A stretch of DNA of 64,000 bases from JBGPTK01 sp963797765 (lineage in GTDB: Bacteria; Acidobacteriota; Terriglobia; Acidiferrales; UBA7541). Of this stretch, positions 51,797 to 59,936 are shown in pieces (the first letter of the stretch is position 1; each line of letters opens with the position of its first letter). The stretch covers positions 1,302,001-1,366,000 of the forward strand of contig CAWCQU010000003.1 in assembly GCA_963797765.1 (NCBI GenBank), in the 5' to 3' direction. Position numbers and translations under genes: made by a program. The notes beneath the pieces were generated by a model, which was not told the DNA's origin, did not search any database, and saw only the letters and a program-made list of their open reading frames with translations.

Positions 51797-52285
51797 TCAC
51801 CGGTGCCGATATTTGTACATTGCTTCCTTGGCTTCGTGGCGGTCTTCTTTCTCGCGCTCGGCTTCGCGACGGTCCCATACCTTTCTGCCCTTGGCGACTG
51901 ATAGCTCGCATTTCGCCATCCCGTCGCGAAAATAGAGCTTGATCGGAATCAGCGTCAAGCCTTTCTGTTGAATCTGCGAGGCGAGTTTGTCGATTTCCCG
52001 CCGGTTTAGCAGGAGTTTTCGGGGACGCAACGGTTCGTGATTCCACGGCCCTCCCGCCAGGTACTGCGGAATGTGGCTATTCATCAGCCATAATTCCCCG
52101 CCCCGCACTTCCGCATAAGCGTCCCGCAAAGTAGCTTTGCCCTCCCGAAGAGACTTGACCTCCGTTCCCAGCAGGACCATCCCCGCCTCGTAACGTTCGA
52201 GAAGTGTGTAGTTATAGGAAGCGACCCGGTTTTGGGCGACAACCTTAACTCCTTCCTTCGACATCTTATCGGACTTAGGTGACAT
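51797..52285 (-). CDS. smpB: tmRNA-binding protein SmpB
   Basis: A 162-residue protein that brings tmRNA to stalled ribosomes. VVAQNRVASYNYTLLERYEA starts the OB-fold, GMVLLGTEVKSLREGKATLR is the family signature, and the C-terminal basic tail (KGRKVWDRREAEREKEDRHE) ends it. An open frame extends 49 residues further upstream, but ATG at 52285 matches the family start. The ssrA gene is not found near it. Divergent from the secretin gene. Confidence 0.95.
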   Translation of the reverse strand: MSPKSDKMSKEGVKVVAQNRVASYNYTLLERYEAGMVLLGTEVKSLREGKATLRDAYAEVRGGELWLMNSHIPQYLAGGPWNHEPLRPRKLLLNRREIDKLASQIQQKGLTLIPIKLYFRDGMAKCELSVAKGRKVWDRREAEREKEDRHEAKEAMYKYRHR

Positions 52286-52404
52286 CGGATCAATATGATA
52301 GCTGCCGCTGTTAACTGGAAGCAAGTCAATAGCTTGCTGACGCTTGCTGGCATTGGGCCCAGATGCTAGACTCTGTGCGTACTTTTCCCATTTCGCGGAG
52401 GAAC

Positions 52405-54684
52405 ATGCATCGCCGCTCTTTGTGTTTATCATTCTTGGCTATTCTTTGCCTTTCGCTAGCCGGTTGCCCCAAAGGAAATAGCGAGTTTGATCAAGGTAGG
52501 AAAGCTGAGAACCTGCAGGATTACGACACTGCCTTAATCCATTACGAACACGCCCTCCGCAGCGATCCGTTGAACGCGCAATATAAGCTTCGCATGACCC
52601 ACGCACGCTTCGAGGCCGCTGAATTTCACGTCCAGCAGGGCCGTAAGGCCATGAACGCCGGGAATGTTCAGCTAGCGATTGCTGAGTATCAGAAAGCCGT
52701 ATCGATCGATCCTTCGAACGACGCTGCTGCCCAGGGACTGCAGAAATCGCTGGAGTTGGCGGCGGCCGCAAATCCTGGCTCGACTCCTCCTCCCGCAAAG
52801 CCAGACGAACTTTCGAGCTTCATGACTGAGCCACCCGAGTTGAAGCCGCTCTCCCGGGAGCCCATCAACCTGAAAATGACCAACGAGGCTCGCATCGCTT
52901 ACGAAACGATTGCAAAGCTCGCTGGCGTTTCCGTCATTTTCGATCCGGACTTTACCTCTCGCCGCATTTCGATCGATTTGCCCGGAGTGACACTCGAGCA
53001 GGCGCTGGATGCAGTGGGCGTCGAGAGCAAGTCATTCTGGAAGGCCGAGACCAGCAACATTATTCTGGTCGCGCCAGACCAGCAAAACAAACGCAATGAA
53101 CTAGAAGACGAAATGGTGAAGACCTTTTACCTCTCGAACACGCTGGTTCCTCAGGACCTGACCGAGATCGTCACCGGCTTGCGGCAATTGCTCGACATGA
53201 AGCGAATTCAGGCGGTCAACGCGCAGAATGCGATCGTTATTCGCGATACGCCCGACAAAATCATGCTCGCCCAGAAAATTATTCAGGATATCGACAAGGC
53301 CAAACCCGAGGTTGTCATCCAGATTCAGGTGCTGCAGACGACGGTGGACCGGATTCGTGACTTGGGAATTCAGCCAGGTGGAAGCGCGGTATTGGCCTTC
53401 ACTCCCAGGTCTTCGATCCAACCGAACGGCAGCACGACCTCGGGATCGTCAACCACTTCCGCCTCAACGACGGCGGCAGTTACTTTAAATAATCTGAAGC
53501 ACCTGAGCTCCGCCGACTATAGCTTGACGTTGCCCGGGGCTACTGCGAATGCCCTGCTAACCGACAGCGGCACGAAAATTATTCAAGATCCTCAGATTCG
53601 CGTGAGTGACGGCCAGACAGCAAAGTTGCGCGTTGGCAATCGCGTGCCAATCGCGACTGGAAGCTTCCAGGCTGGCGTGGGAGTGGGAGTAACGGGTGGG
53701 GCGGGCGTGGTCAATCCGCTGGTCAATACTCAGTTTCAGTATATCGATGTGGGCGTGAACATCGACGTCACTCCGCGCGTGCATCCCGACGACGAAGTGA
53801 GCATGAAATTGAAAGTGGAAGTCTCCTCCGTGGCCGGATCGGTAAGCATCGGCGGCATCAATCAGCCAGAAATCGCCCAGCGCGTCATCGAGCAGGATAT
53901 CCGCCTGAAAAATGGCGAAGTGAATATTCTGGGTGGATTGATCGAGCGTGACCAAACGAAAAATTTGGCCGGCTGGCCGGGATTGCAAAAGATACCGTTC
54001 TTGAAATATTTCTTCGCGAACGAACACACCGAATTGCATGACCAGGAAGTCTTGATCGTTCTCACTCCGCGAATCGTGCGGTACCCGAGTCTCTCCGCGG
54101 AGAATCTGCGAACTCTTGCTTCTGGAACGAGTAATTCGGTTCGCGTCTTTCGGGATCAGTCACAATCGCCGGTGCCTGCTCCTGTATCCGCTCCGCCGCC
54201 CGCACAGCCGCCAGCAACTCAACCTCCCGTTGCCCAACCTTCCGCGGCCCAGACGCCTCCGCCCGGCTCGGGCGGGCAATTGGCGTTCGAACCGGCTAAC
54301 GTCAGTCTGAAACAAGGCGATACATCCATCGTTGGCGTGGTTGTGAGGAATGCTCAAGACCTTTATTCCGTCCCGCTGCTTCTGCAATACAATCCGGCAG
54401 TAATCCAAATCGACGAAGTGCGGTCGGGCGGGTTCCTGGAAAGTGGTGGCCAGAAAATTGCCGTCGTTTACCAACCGAACCAGCAGCGAGGACAAGTGAT
54501 TGCTTCCGCTACGCGGCAGCCCAATACTCCCGGTGTGAATGGAAATGGAACTTTGTTGGGAATCGTGGTCCGGGCGATCGCTCCGGGAACATCAACCATT
54601 CAAGTGCTTCAGGTGAGCGCCCGGGATTCACAGCAAAAGCTGATCCCGCTGGCAACCGGGCAAGCCACCGTTACAGTCCAATAA
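52405..54684 (+). CDS. Secretin (type II/IV pilus GspD/PilQ-like) with TPR and cohesin domains
   Basis: A 759-residue outer-membrane channel protein. The lipoprotein signal ends LSLAGC near residue 20. TPR repeats follow (about 25-110), then secretin N-domains (about 140-300, VTLEQALDAVGVESKSFWKA) and the secretin core (about 310-570, with VGVNIDVTPRVHPDDEVSMK and a terminal QEVLIVLTPRIV). A Pro/Gln linker leads to a C-terminal cohesin domain (about 630-755, VSLKQGDTSIVGVVVRNAQD, then LYSVP). The ATG at 52405 follows GGAGGAA. The two pseudopilin genes follow within 10 bp, so this is a small secretion or pilus operon. ATPase and inner-membrane partners are not in the window. Confidence 0.9.
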   Translation: MHRRSLCLSFLAILCLSLAGCPKGNSEFDQGRKAENLQDYDTALIHYEHALRSDPLNAQYKLRMTHARFEAAEFHVQQGRKAMNAGNVQLAIAEYQKAVSIDPSNDAAAQGLQKSLELAAAANPGSTPPPAKPDELSSFMTEPPELKPLSREPINLKMTNEARIAYETIAKLAGVSVIFDPDFTSRRISIDLPGVTLEQALDAVGVESKSFWKAETSNIILVAPDQQNKRNELEDEMVKTFYLSNTLVPQDLTEIVTGLRQLLDMKRIQAVNAQNAIVIRDTPDKIMLAQKIIQDIDKAKPEVVIQIQVLQTTVDRIRDLGIQPGGSAVLAFTPRSSIQPNGSTTSGSSTTSASTTAAVTLNNLKHLSSADYSLTLPGATANALLTDSGTKIIQDPQIRVSDGQTAKLRVGNRVPIATGSFQAGVGVGVTGGAGVVNPLVNTQFQYIDVGVNIDVTPRVHPDDEVSMKLKVEVSSVAGSVSIGGINQPEIAQRVIEQDIRLKNGEVNILGGLIERDQTKNLAGWPGLQKIPFLKYFFANEHTELHDQEVLIVLTPRIVRYPSLSAENLRTLASGTSNSVRVFRDQSQSPVPAPVSAPPPAQPPATQPPVAQPSAAQTPPPGSGGQLAFEPANVSLKQGDTSIVGVVVRNAQDLYSVPLLLQYNPAVIQIDEVRSGGFLESGGQKIAVVYQPNQQRGQVIASATRQPNTPGVNGNGTLLGIVVRAIAPGTSTIQVLQVSARDSQQKLIPLATGQATVTVQ

Positions 54685-54696
54685 CTGGTGATTGAA

Positions 54697-55176
54697 ATGC
54701 AAAAAAGAAATCCTTCAAGCACCGGCTCACACGCCGGAATGACTCTGCTCGAACTGATTGTGGCTTGCGGTATTCTGATGATTCTCTCGACGGCGGCGGC
54801 GCCGATGATTCGTATGTCGATTCAACGCCAAAGAGAGACACAACTGAGGGAATCTCTGCGCGAAATTCGAACCGCGATCGATCGATTTAAGGATGCCGCG
54901 GACAAAAATCAACTGCAGGTGAAGGCCGGCACGGAAGGATACCCACCCGATCTGAAAACTCTGGTGGATGGCGTTCAGCTGGCTGGTGCGCCCGATCGCC
55001 ACGTGCGGTTTCTGCGAAGGATTCCGATTGATCCGATGACCGGCCAAGCGGACTGGGGCATGCGTTCGGTGCAGGATGACCCAGACACGATGTCCTGGGG
55101 CGGCCAGGATGTATTCGATGTTTACTCGCGATCCACTGCCACCGCGCTGGACAGTACCCGGTATTCGGATTGGTAA
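54697..55176 (+). CDS. Type II secretion-like pseudopilin (first)
   Basis: A 159-residue prepilin. GMTLLELIVACGILMILSTA is the prepilin peptidase site and hydrophobic spine: cleavage after Gly, Met at +1 where Phe is usual, and the +5 Glu present. The rest has a GspG-like pattern (REIRTAIDRFKDA, PPDLKTLVDG, RRIPIDPMTGQADW). GTG at 54688 is an alternative start. The C-terminus ends DSTRYSDW, a motif also at the end of the next gene. It is coupled to the secretin and overlaps the next open frame. Confidence 0.85.
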   Translation: MQKRNPSSTGSHAGMTLLELIVACGILMILSTAAAPMIRMSIQRQRETQLRESLREIRTAIDRFKDAADKNQLQVKAGTEGYPPDLKTLVDGVQLAGAPDRHVRFLRRIPIDPMTGQADWGMRSVQDDPDTMSWGGQDVFDVYSRSTATALDSTRYSDW

Positions 55177-55193
55177 TCGAACCTGCGAGCCGA

Positions 55194-55679
55194 ATGAAAA
55201 TTCACAATCCAATTTTGCTCTCTGCCTGGAGTTTCCGGAAGGCTCGCCCCGCCTCGGTCTTGATTCGAGATCGTCAGATATCGCTTTGCAGGGAAGACAA
55301 GCACGGGTTCACGTTGCTGGAACTGATGGTGGTGATGGCCATCATCTTGATTCTCGCCACGATCGGCGCGGGGCAATACCAAAAATCGCTGTTGCGCGCG
55401 AAAGAGGCGGCGCTGAAGCACGACTTGTTCGTGATGCGCCAGGCGATCGACCAATACACATTGGATAAAGAGCAGGCGCCTCAATCCCTGGACGATATTG
55501 TCTCCGCTGGCTATTTGCGCGAGATACCCGCGGACCCGATTACGCGTCGCAAGGACTGGAACACAAGTTCCGAGGAGGTTCTCTCCACGCCGGATCAGAC
55601 CGCCACAGGAATTACCGACGTCCACTCAGCCTCCGACGCAGTATCCCCGTTTGAAAACACCGCTTACAGTTCCTGGTGA
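55194..55679 (+). CDS. Type II secretion-like pseudopilin (second), long leader
   Basis: A prepilin of about 161 residues. HGFTLLELMVVMAIILILAT is a perfect class III signal with Phe+1 and Glu+5. From ATG at 55194 the leader before the Gly is about 38 residues (MKIHNPILLSAWSFRKARPA...), unusually long compared with 6-15. A GTG at 55170 would be longer still. The body is GspG-like (MRQAIDQYTLDKEQAPQSLD, EIPADPITRRKDW), ending NTAYSSW. With the first pseudopilin and secretin it forms one transcript. Confidence 0.85.
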   Translation: MKIHNPILLSAWSFRKARPASVLIRDRQISLCREDKHGFTLLELMVVMAIILILATIGAGQYQKSLLRAKEAALKHDLFVMRQAIDQYTLDKEQAPQSLDDIVSAGYLREIPADPITRRKDWNTSSEEVLSTPDQTATGITDVHSASDAVSPFENTAYSSW

Positions 55680-55772
55680 AAAACTTCTCAGTCCCGTGCA
55701 ACTGACTTTCTAATCTATCCTCTAATTCCCGCGGCGAATCCTTTTTCCATTAAGCCATATTCCCAGCTTCGT

Positions 55773-55801
55773 TTGACCGCCGGGGATGCTTCCGCTATGA
55801 T
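55773..55801 (+). promoter_or_regulatory. Promoter of the initiator tRNA gene
   Basis: TTGACC (55773-55778), a 17-bp spacer and TATGAT (55796-55801). The start site is expected near 55806-55808, so the transcript would begin at or one base before the mature 5' end of the tRNA at 55807. Confidence 0.65.
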
Positions 55802-55806
55802 GTTTA

Positions 55807-55883
<77 letters not shown>

Positions 55884-55885
55884 TG

Positions 55886-55922
55886 GGCTCGTTCCGCTGA
55901 CGGCAGAACGAGCCCTCTCTTC
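55886..55922 (+). terminator. Intrinsic terminator of tRNA-fMet
   Basis: A perfect 9-bp stem GGCTCGTTC / GAACGAGCC (55886-55894 and 55906-55914) with an 11-base loop, followed by CTCTCTTCTTCT, a pyrimidine/T-rich tract. It begins 3 bases after the encoded CCA. Confidence 0.75.
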
Positions 55923-55929
55923 TTCTACC

Positions 55930-56235
55930 ATGTCCCGTGTATCCGGAAAGCCCTACTTCGTTTATGTCCTCTGGATCGAAATCGCCTGCCGCTTCTACAT
56001 CGAAATTTCAGAAGACGTAGGCCGTCGTGTCTCCCAACGCTATCAGGGTCTAAGCCGTTGGACCGCGCTCTAGAACCCATGGACACTGGTCTATCAGCAG
56101 GATCAGCCGGACTACCGGTCAACCAGAATTCGCGAGACCGAGTTGAACCAGCAAAAGGGCGGCGATGGATTCTTTCGTCTTACGGGGCTCGATCATCGGA
56201 GTTTTCCAAAGCCTCCGCCTCAGCAGGGCTCATAA
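55930..56235 (+). pseudogene. GIY-YIG family endonuclease with an in-frame TAG
   Basis: The frame starting ATG at 55930 reads SGKPYFVYVLWIEIACRFYI, then EISEDVGRRVSQRYQGLSRW, and a TAG at 56071-56073. The same frame continues NPWTLVYQQDQPDYRSTRIR, then ETELNQQKGGDGFF to TAA at 56235. The order YVYVL, RFYIG, LSRWT, PWTLVY and the ELKxxKG-x-FF ending is that of small UvrC-like GIY-YIG proteins. The second Gly of the YIG motif is Glu here (FYIE), so besides the stop the active-site region is altered. It is a decayed gene, just after the tRNA terminator. Confidence 0.6.
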
Positions 56236-56277
56236 TCCAGCGACTCTTGCATCGCTTTGGGCGCTGTCGAGATGGCT

Positions 56278-56625
56278 TCATTGACCCTTGTTCTCGCTGG
56301 TGGCCGGGCCGAAACCGAAGCGCCCCCCCAAGCGTTGCCGGAATCGTTCCCGCTCTTCCGGCGTCATGTGCTCGCAGCGCTCTTCCATGCGACGGCGGAA
56401 TCTAGATCGGCCGGTACCGTGAAATCCAAATCCGCCGAAGAGGATCCGGCACAGCGCCAGCAGTCCCAGCGCTTGCCAGAAGGTGACTTGCCGCCATCCG
56501 AACAATGTTGGCAGCAGCCAATTCCACAGGTGCAGCACGATTTCGCCGCCAAGGTAGACAAATAGCAGCATCCCCAGAATCGCCAGCGGAGCAATAAAAA
56601 TCACTCTCTTCAATTTCCCAATCAT
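56278..56625 (-). CDS. Small membrane protein with charged C-terminal tail
   Basis: A 115-residue protein. Two membrane helices (KRVIFIAPLAILGMLLFVYL and TFWQALGLLALCRILFGGFG) precede a very basic tail: RSRFRRRMEERCEHMTPEER, then ERFRQRLGGRFG. The MTPEERERFRQRL pattern resembles the Spy/CpxP-type heat-stable motif, but on a membrane protein. It starts 11 bp downstream of the ECF sigma factor on the same strand and could be its regulator or anti-sigma-like partner, which is inference. No zinc-binding anti-sigma motif is present. Confidence 0.65.
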   Translation of the reverse strand: MIGKLKRVIFIAPLAILGMLLFVYLGGEIVLHLWNWLLPTLFGWRQVTFWQALGLLALCRILFGGFGFHGTGRSRFRRRMEERCEHMTPEERERFRQRLGGRFGFGPATSENKGQ

Positions 56626-56635
56626 GTTCAGCTCC

Positions 56636-57244
56636 TTAACCTTTCATAAATTCGTCGTAAATGCTTTGCAATCGCTCGCGCAGGTGCAGCACCGCATAGC
56701 GTTTCCGTGAAAGCAGCGTATTCACGCCCACGCCGGTCCGGGCGGCGATTTCCTTGAAGCTGCGCCCTTCCAATTCGTGCGCAACAAACACCTCGCGCTG
56801 TTCTTCGGGCAACTCGTCGATCGCAAGTTCCAGCTCATCAAGAAGCACGTTGCGCACGTACAGCGCTTCCGGCCCGGCATCGGGCGATGGCAATAGATCT
56901 TCGATCCGCAGCGCCTCGCCGTCCTCGTTCTCCACCGCTGCATCGCTGAAGATCTCCGTTTTCTTTTTGCGGAAAAGGTCCGTGATGCGATTGCGCGCCA
57001 CGCGGAAAAGCCATCCGGTCACGTGCTCGATCGGCATCAGCAGGCGGTTCGCTTCCACCAGCTCATAGAACACGTCTTGCAGAATGTCCTCGGCGTCGCG
57101 CGGATCGGGCACCCGTCGCCGGATAAAATTGCGAAGACGGGATCGCTCTTCCGCGATGATTTCTGAAATTTGGCGATCTTGCTCGGTCATCGTGGTGATG
57201 CTCGCCGGCTCATCCATCCAATCTTGTAGACGAATGGCGGCCAC
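56636..57244 (-). CDS. ECF-type RNA polymerase sigma factor
   Basis: A 202-residue sigma-70 factor with region 2 (ILQDVFYELVEANRLLMPIE, HVTGWLFRVARNRITDLFRK) and region 4 (LPEEQREVFVAHELEGRSFK, EIAARTGVGVNTLLSRKRYA), the ECF layout without regions 1 and 3. The link between them is acidic. The signal-free N-terminus from MAAIRL may be too long; the internal MTEQDRQ is an alternative start. It is followed on the minus strand by a small membrane protein with an 11-bp gap, so a sigma/regulator pair is plausible. Targets are unknown. Confidence 0.9.
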   Translation of the reverse strand: MAAIRLQDWMDEPASITTMTEQDRQISEIIAEERSRLRNFIRRRVPDPRDAEDILQDVFYELVEANRLLMPIEHVTGWLFRVARNRITDLFRKKKTEIFSDAAVENEDGEALRIEDLLPSPDAGPEALYVRNVLLDELELAIDELPEEQREVFVAHELEGRSFKEIAARTGVGVNTLLSRKRYAVLHLRERLQSIYDEFMKG

Positions 57245-57399
57245 AAATATTGTATAGATTTGAATGGGCGAAACGGGTGTGCGCGCCGCACCACCAGGCT
57301 GAAAACCGCAACGAGCGAAGAGAGGTTCCTATTCACGAGCTTAAACAAGTTCTAGAAGAGAGCCGTCTCAACAATACAGGGCTGTGGTCTGGGCGCTCG

Positions 57400-57590
57400 C
57401 AGTTCCGGCGAAGTTGGGTGTGGGCGCCCCAGGCGCTAGCCTTTCGCGGCTGGGGGTTTTGATTTGCAGTGTTGAATTCTTCTTTGCTTCCTGCCCGCTT
57501 CGAAATTCCAACATCCCTTCGATTCTCTGCATCGATCCGCACCAATTCAGGATAAACCAACACCAAATCCGCCGCACGTTTGAGCCCCTC
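57400..57590 (-). repeat. Long interspersed repeat, copy 1 (partner 59560-59705)
   Basis: Both copies carry the sequence GCCCCAGGCGC(T/C)AGCCTTTCGCG(G/C)CTGGGGGTTTTGAT, then TTCTTTGCTTC, an AACAT(C)CCTTCGATTC block, and ATCGATCCGCACCAATTCAG followed by ATAAACCAACACCAAA. The hairpin arms CCCCAGGCGC and its near-complement CGCGGCTGGGG form a stem. The strand is arbitrary. It is adjacent to the other repeat family, so they form a composite. Confidence 0.75.
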
Positions 57591-57599
57591 CCTTTCGTA

Positions 57600-57691
57600 C
57601 GATATAGAGGCGATTAGAAATTTATATCCCGCAGAATTTAGAGTGTTTATGGGTTTTTGACTATGGTTGCCACTGGCGATTAGCGAAGCGG
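57600..57691 (+). repeat. Diverged dispersed repeat, copy 2 (partner at 2761-2850)
   Basis: CGATATAG-AGGCGATTAGAAATTT, then a GGGTTTTTGACT block and a GGCGATTAGCG block, match the copy at 2761-2850 in the same order and spacing. It directly follows the long repeat at 57400-57590. Confidence 0.55.
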
Positions 57692-57904
57692 TTAGAAGCA
57701 CGGCTCTTTCGCTCGGATTTCTTGCGTGGGCCAAATTGAAATTGCGGTCGATTTTGGGCGGAAATGCGGGTGCGGCGGCGCAGGTATGGGTGCAGTTTAA
57801 AGCCGGAATCGGTGCGAGAGGGTGCCTACGGGAGGAGTTTTCGTATTCTTTCATACCACTATTTACCACAAAGGTACCTAAGAAGTCAAGACCTTTTTGG
57901 CAGG

Positions 57905-58110
57905 GTGCATTTTGGCGGGCCCCCATTCCTCCCGCTTTCATTGGGATTGGTGGCGATTTCGGACTCTCTGTCCACGCAAGATAAATTGAAACCGGAACAC
58001 ATGGAGAAAAGCCAAGGTTTCAAACAAATACAGAAGAACCCCACCTTTTCAAAAAACGAAAAGATGGGGCACCCACAGCCAAATTCATCTCGACTCGTTA
58101 AACTTGTCCC
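57905..58110 (+). repeat. Interspersed repeat with GATGGGG hairpin, copy 1
   Basis: The most conserved core is CCCCACCTTTTCAAAAAACG followed by AAAAGATGGGGCACCC (about 58042-58077), forming an 11-bp stem. Around it are GCAAGATAAATTGAAAC upstream and CAAATTCATCTCGACTCGTT downstream. The same features in the same order appear at 58632-58825, and in inverted orientation at 59740-59803. Copy 1 and copy 2 flank the DUF1801 gene as direct repeats. Confidence 0.8.
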
Positions 58111-58149
58111 GCCCGCCGCGCGCCGCTGCTCGGAATTGCACCTCAGAGT

Positions 58150-58551
58150 CTACCGTTTCTTCGCCGACGGGCCATTCTGGGCCACCGCGGCTTTCACGAG
58201 CGCTTTGAACGCGTCCGCGTCGACCTTTTCCCCTTCGTGGATATCGATCGCCCTTCGCGTGTTGCCTTCCAGGCTGGAATTGAAGAGATGCGATGGGTCT
58301 GGGATGCTGGCCCCCCGGGCGAAGGTGAGCTTCACGACCTTCTTGTACGCCTCCCCGGTGCAGACATTCCCGTGGTGCGACCACACCGGAGTGCCCATCC
58401 ACTTCCACTCCTCGGTCATTTCGGGGTCGGCTTCCAGGATCAGCGCCCGCATGCGGGCCAGAGTCTCTCCGCGCCATCCCCCCAGGTCGCGTATCCGCTG
58501 GTCAATGAGCCGGGAAGCGGGTTCCCCGGTCGCTCGTTCATGGCTGCTCAT
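58150..58551 (-). CDS. DUF1801 (YdhG-like) domain protein
   Basis: A 133-residue protein. The core RIRDLGGWRGETLARMRALI, EADPEMTEEWKWMGTPVWSH and KLTFARGASIPDPSHLFNSS matches DUF1801, a small alpha/beta domain related to the YdhG/YjbR fold, whose biochemical role is unknown. The C-terminal ARRAIDIHEGEKVDADAFKA-like helix (NTRRAIDIHEGEKVD) is typical. It is flanked by direct repeats (57905-58110 and 58632-58825), so it may have been mobilised with them. No operon neighbour. Confidence 0.8.
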   Translation of the reverse strand: MSSHERATGEPASRLIDQRIRDLGGWRGETLARMRALILEADPEMTEEWKWMGTPVWSHHGNVCTGEAYKKVVKLTFARGASIPDPSHLFNSSLEGNTRRAIDIHEGEKVDADAFKALVKAAVAQNGPSAKKR

Positions 58552-58631
58552 GTCTTTTCTTTCCTTTCACAGAGGGTACCTTTTCCACCCTTTCCATGTG
58601 TTCCTCCAGGGTCGGGTGCCTTAGGCCCAGC

Positions 58632-58825
58632 ACATTTTAGCCCCACCCGCCTTCATTGGGATGGGCGGCGATTTTGCCCCCTCGGCTCATGCAAGATAAA
58701 TGGAAACAGACCACACGGAAACCCGCCCCTATTTCGACCAAATGCAAAAGAACCCCACCTTTTCAAAAAACGAAAAGATGGGGCACCCAAACCCAAATTG
58801 ATTTCGACCGGTTAAACCTGACCCA
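58632..58825 (+). repeat. Interspersed repeat with GATGGGG hairpin, copy 2
   Basis: Shares with copy 1 the CATTGGGAT(T/G)GG(T/C)GGCGATTT block, GCAAGATAAAT(T)GAAAC, AGAACCCCACCTTTTC, then AAAAAACGAAAAGATGGGG and the trailing CAAATT(C/G)AT(C/T)TCGAC block. Visual estimate of identity across about 190 bp is 70-80 percent, and near 100 percent over the hairpin. Confidence 0.8.
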
Positions 58826-58999
58826 CCGCCTTTTCAGCTTTGCGAAGTCGACGTCAAGAAAGTTGGTGTTCCGTTCCAAGCCTGCCTGCAAGCGGCTCTT
58901 CATTCACCGCGACCCGAGCCTTTTGTGAGTAATTCAGTCGGGCAAGGAGCCAGAACGTTTCCGAATCTCCGGCTTGATCTGCCGTTCATAGATGAACAA

Positions 59000-59515
59000 T
59001 TATGGAGCCGTCAGGGTCACGGTGATGACGTTGGATTTTACACCTCCTCTGACTGCATAGATTGTGAATTTACCGGGCTCAGTTAATTTGTAAAATCGAA
59101 GGACATCGATTCCATCTACCCGTTTTTCTCCCGGCTTCAGTTCGAATGAGTATCCATGATCATTAAGCGTTTGTGTCCCCAATCGCTTAACAACTTCGTC
59201 GATGGTGGCATGTCCATTTCGGCCAAATCCGAAATCCGTTTCCGGTGGCAATTTGTCATTGCTGTCGCGCACCTCAACGCTATAGGGGCCAGCATATAAG
59301 CCTTGGGCCAGACCGACGGAATGATCTGAAATATTAGTGACCGTAGCTCGCAAGATCAGGGGGGATCCAACTTTGACCTTGTCCTGGACGGCTACAAGCG
59401 CAATTGAAACGACGGGCTTCTGTTCCGGAGGAAGAGTAAAGGGGAGTTGGGCTCTTCCATTCACTCCGGCTAGCGATGCTGCGATCACCAAGAGGTGCAA
59501 AAGTCTAGTCGCCAT
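59000..59515 (-). CDS. Exported protein of unknown function
   Basis: A 171-residue protein beginning MATRLLHLLVIAASLAGVNG, a Sec signal peptide. The mature part is beta-rich (VSIALVAVQDKVKVGSPLIL, RATVTNISDHSVGLAQG, KFTIYAVRGGVKSNVITVTL) and resembles a single CARDB- or DUF-type immunoglobulin-like sandwich that binds or stabilises partners. No catalytic motif is seen. It is an orphan between repeat copies, in an accessory region. An earlier ATG at 59530 is less likely. Confidence 0.6.
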   Translation of the reverse strand: MATRLLHLLVIAASLAGVNGRAQLPFTLPPEQKPVVSIALVAVQDKVKVGSPLILRATVTNISDHSVGLAQGLYAGPYSVEVRDSNDKLPPETDFGFGRNGHATIDEVVKRLGTQTLNDHGYSFELKPGEKRVDGIDVLRFYKLTEPGKFTIYAVRGGVKSNVITVTLTAP

Positions 59516-59559
59516 AATTTCTCCTATCACTAGTTATCGGAGTGTTTGCGCAAAATTCC

Positions 59560-59705
59560 AGCCGGGTGCCCCAGGCGCCAGCCTTTCGCGCCTGGGGGTT
59601 TTGATGTGCTCTGTTTGCTCCTTCTTTGCTTCACCCTCTCAAAATTCTAACATTCCTTCGATTCACTGGATCGATCCGCACCAATTCAGTATAAACCAAC
59701 ACCAA
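59560..59705 (-). repeat. Long interspersed repeat, copy 2 (partner 57400-57590)
   Basis: Shares GCCCCAGGCGCCAGCCTTTC, CTGGGGGTTTTGATGTG, TTCTTTGCTTC, the AACATTCCTTCGATTC block and ATCGATCCGCACCAATTCAG, then TATAAACCAACACCAAA with copy 1. Confidence 0.75.
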
Positions 59706-59739
59706 AACACCCACCCGGCGGGTCGGACAAGTTCAACGA

Positions 59740-59803
59740 GTCGAAATGAACTTGGATGCGGCTGCCCCATCTTCTCGTTTTCTGAAAAGGTGGGGTTCTT
59801 AGG
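59740..59803 (-). repeat. Interspersed repeat with GATGGGG hairpin, copy 3 (inverted)
   Basis: The reverse complement reads AAGAACCCCACCTTTTCAG, then AAAACGAGAAGATGGGGCAG, GCCGCATCCAAGTTCATTT and CGACTCGTTGAACTTGTCC, which align with copies 1 and 2. The 57.9-59.8 kb array is therefore two direct and one inverted copy. Confidence 0.75.
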
Positions 59804-59828
59804 TATTGCTTCGAAATCTTGGCTGCCC

Positions 59829-59936
59829 CGTGTCGCACCTACGGCGCTGGACTTGCTTCCTTGACTCCATTCCCCGCCCGTCGAGGCGGGCGGGTTAAAT
59901 CGTTTTGAAGAATTCCAAGCGCCGTAGGCGCGACAC
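59829..59936. repeat. Nested palindromic repeat (CTACGGCGCT family)
   Basis: Outer arms TCGCACCTACGGCGCT and AGCGCCGTAGGCGCGA form a long inverted repeat with one mismatch, with inner hairpin CCCGCCCGTCGAGGCGGGCGGG. The same CTACGGCGCT motif occurs twice at 62537-62632 around another hairpin. Confidence 0.7.

Larger units (their letters stand above)
57245..58149. other. Non-coding repeat-rich region
   Basis: No gene found. It contains three recognisable repeat units: a block at about 57400-57590 (partner at 59560-59705), the unit at 57600-57691 (partner at 2761-2850) and a block at 57905-58110 (partners at 58632-58825 and, inverted, 59740-59803). The flank between 57695 and 57900 shows nothing I can name. 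Confidence 0.6.
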
